DNA of 16,433 bases from JAJYSO01 sp964495935 (GTDB lineage: Bacteria; Bacteroidota; Bacteroidia; Flavobacteriales; Flavobacteriaceae). The notes beneath the pieces were generated by a model. The model was given only the letters and a program-made list of their open reading frames with translations, was not told where the DNA came from and made no database searches. The position numbers and the translations under genes were made by a program. Shown here in pieces: positions 16,342 to 16,433 of the stretch (position 1 is the stretch's first letter; each line of letters starts with the position of its first letter). Location of the stretch: NCBI GenBank assembly GCA_964495935.1, contig CAZBXQ010000067.1:1-16433 (forward strand). Reading direction: 5' to 3'.

Positions 16342-16433
16342 TTATACAAAGAACAGAACGGAAAGAGCAGAACAGAGGGCACCGACTCCGGCCGCCAATA
16401 GTGCCAATGGGGCCTGTGTTTTAACATGATCCA
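16342..16433 (-). CDS. C-terminal end of an unidentified membrane protein, possibly NhaC-like antiporter
   Basis: On the - strand a frame enters from the right edge and runs 29 codons to a TAA at 16342-16344. It reads DHVKTQAPLALLAAGVGA, then a hydrophobic stretch ending SVLFFV. This is a final membrane helix preceded by a D-H-V-x-T-Q-x-P pattern. Na+/H+ antiporters of the NhaC family carry a DH-HVRTQ-PYAL pattern near their last helix, so I suggest that family, but from so few residues it is only a hint. The stop lies 93 bp before the ggt start, in the same direction, so the two could share a transcript. The two bases at the very edge belong to the preceding, cut codon. Confidence 0.5.
   Translation of the reverse strand, partial: DHVKTQAPLALLAAGVGALCSALSVLFFV

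Overview
The window is chromosomal DNA of a member of the Bacteroidota. It has a SusC/SusD outer-membrane pair, lipoproteins with Bacteroidota-style signals, SusC-type barrel ends and poor Shine-Dalgarno use. Many proteins read like those of Flavobacteriaceae or related marine and soil groups, but I cannot name a genus. No rRNA, tRNA, CRISPR array, insertion sequence or phage gene was seen.

Left part (1-10172, + strand): a polysaccharide-utilization-type locus. The order is a SusC-like TonB-dependent transporter (5' end cut off by the window), its SusD-like surface lipoprotein, a GH63-family (YgjK-like) glycosidase lipoprotein, a large exported GH2 beta-galactosidase with full LacZ architecture, and a cytoplasmic galactose mutarotase. 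The first three genes are packed 9-12 bp apart. GH2 and galM follow after gaps of 124 and 223 bp.

Middle part (10446-14370, - strand): a convergent operon read as symporter, then galK, then galT. The symporter is a sodium/sugar carrier strongly resembling Vibrio vSGLT and keeps its known galactose and sodium ligands. A hairpin with a T-tract lies between the convergent units. A candidate Bacteroidota -7 element and an inverted repeat precede the symporter.

Right part (14557-16433, - strand): an exported gamma-glutamyltransferase, and upstream of it the last 29 codons of a membrane protein, possibly NhaC-like.

Together the first eight genes make a nearly closed galactose route. SusCD imports an oligosaccharide, GH63 would remove alpha-linked glucose, and GH2 releases beta-linked galactose in the periplasm. 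The symporter carries galactose (and probably glucose) inward, GalM supplies the alpha anomer, GalK phosphorylates it and GalT exchanges it with UDP-glucose. galE and any dedicated regulator are not in the window. The individual families are well known. The unusual point is the pairing of a GH63 enzyme with a LacZ-type galactosidase and the Leloir genes, which suggests a glucose-capped galactoside as substrate.
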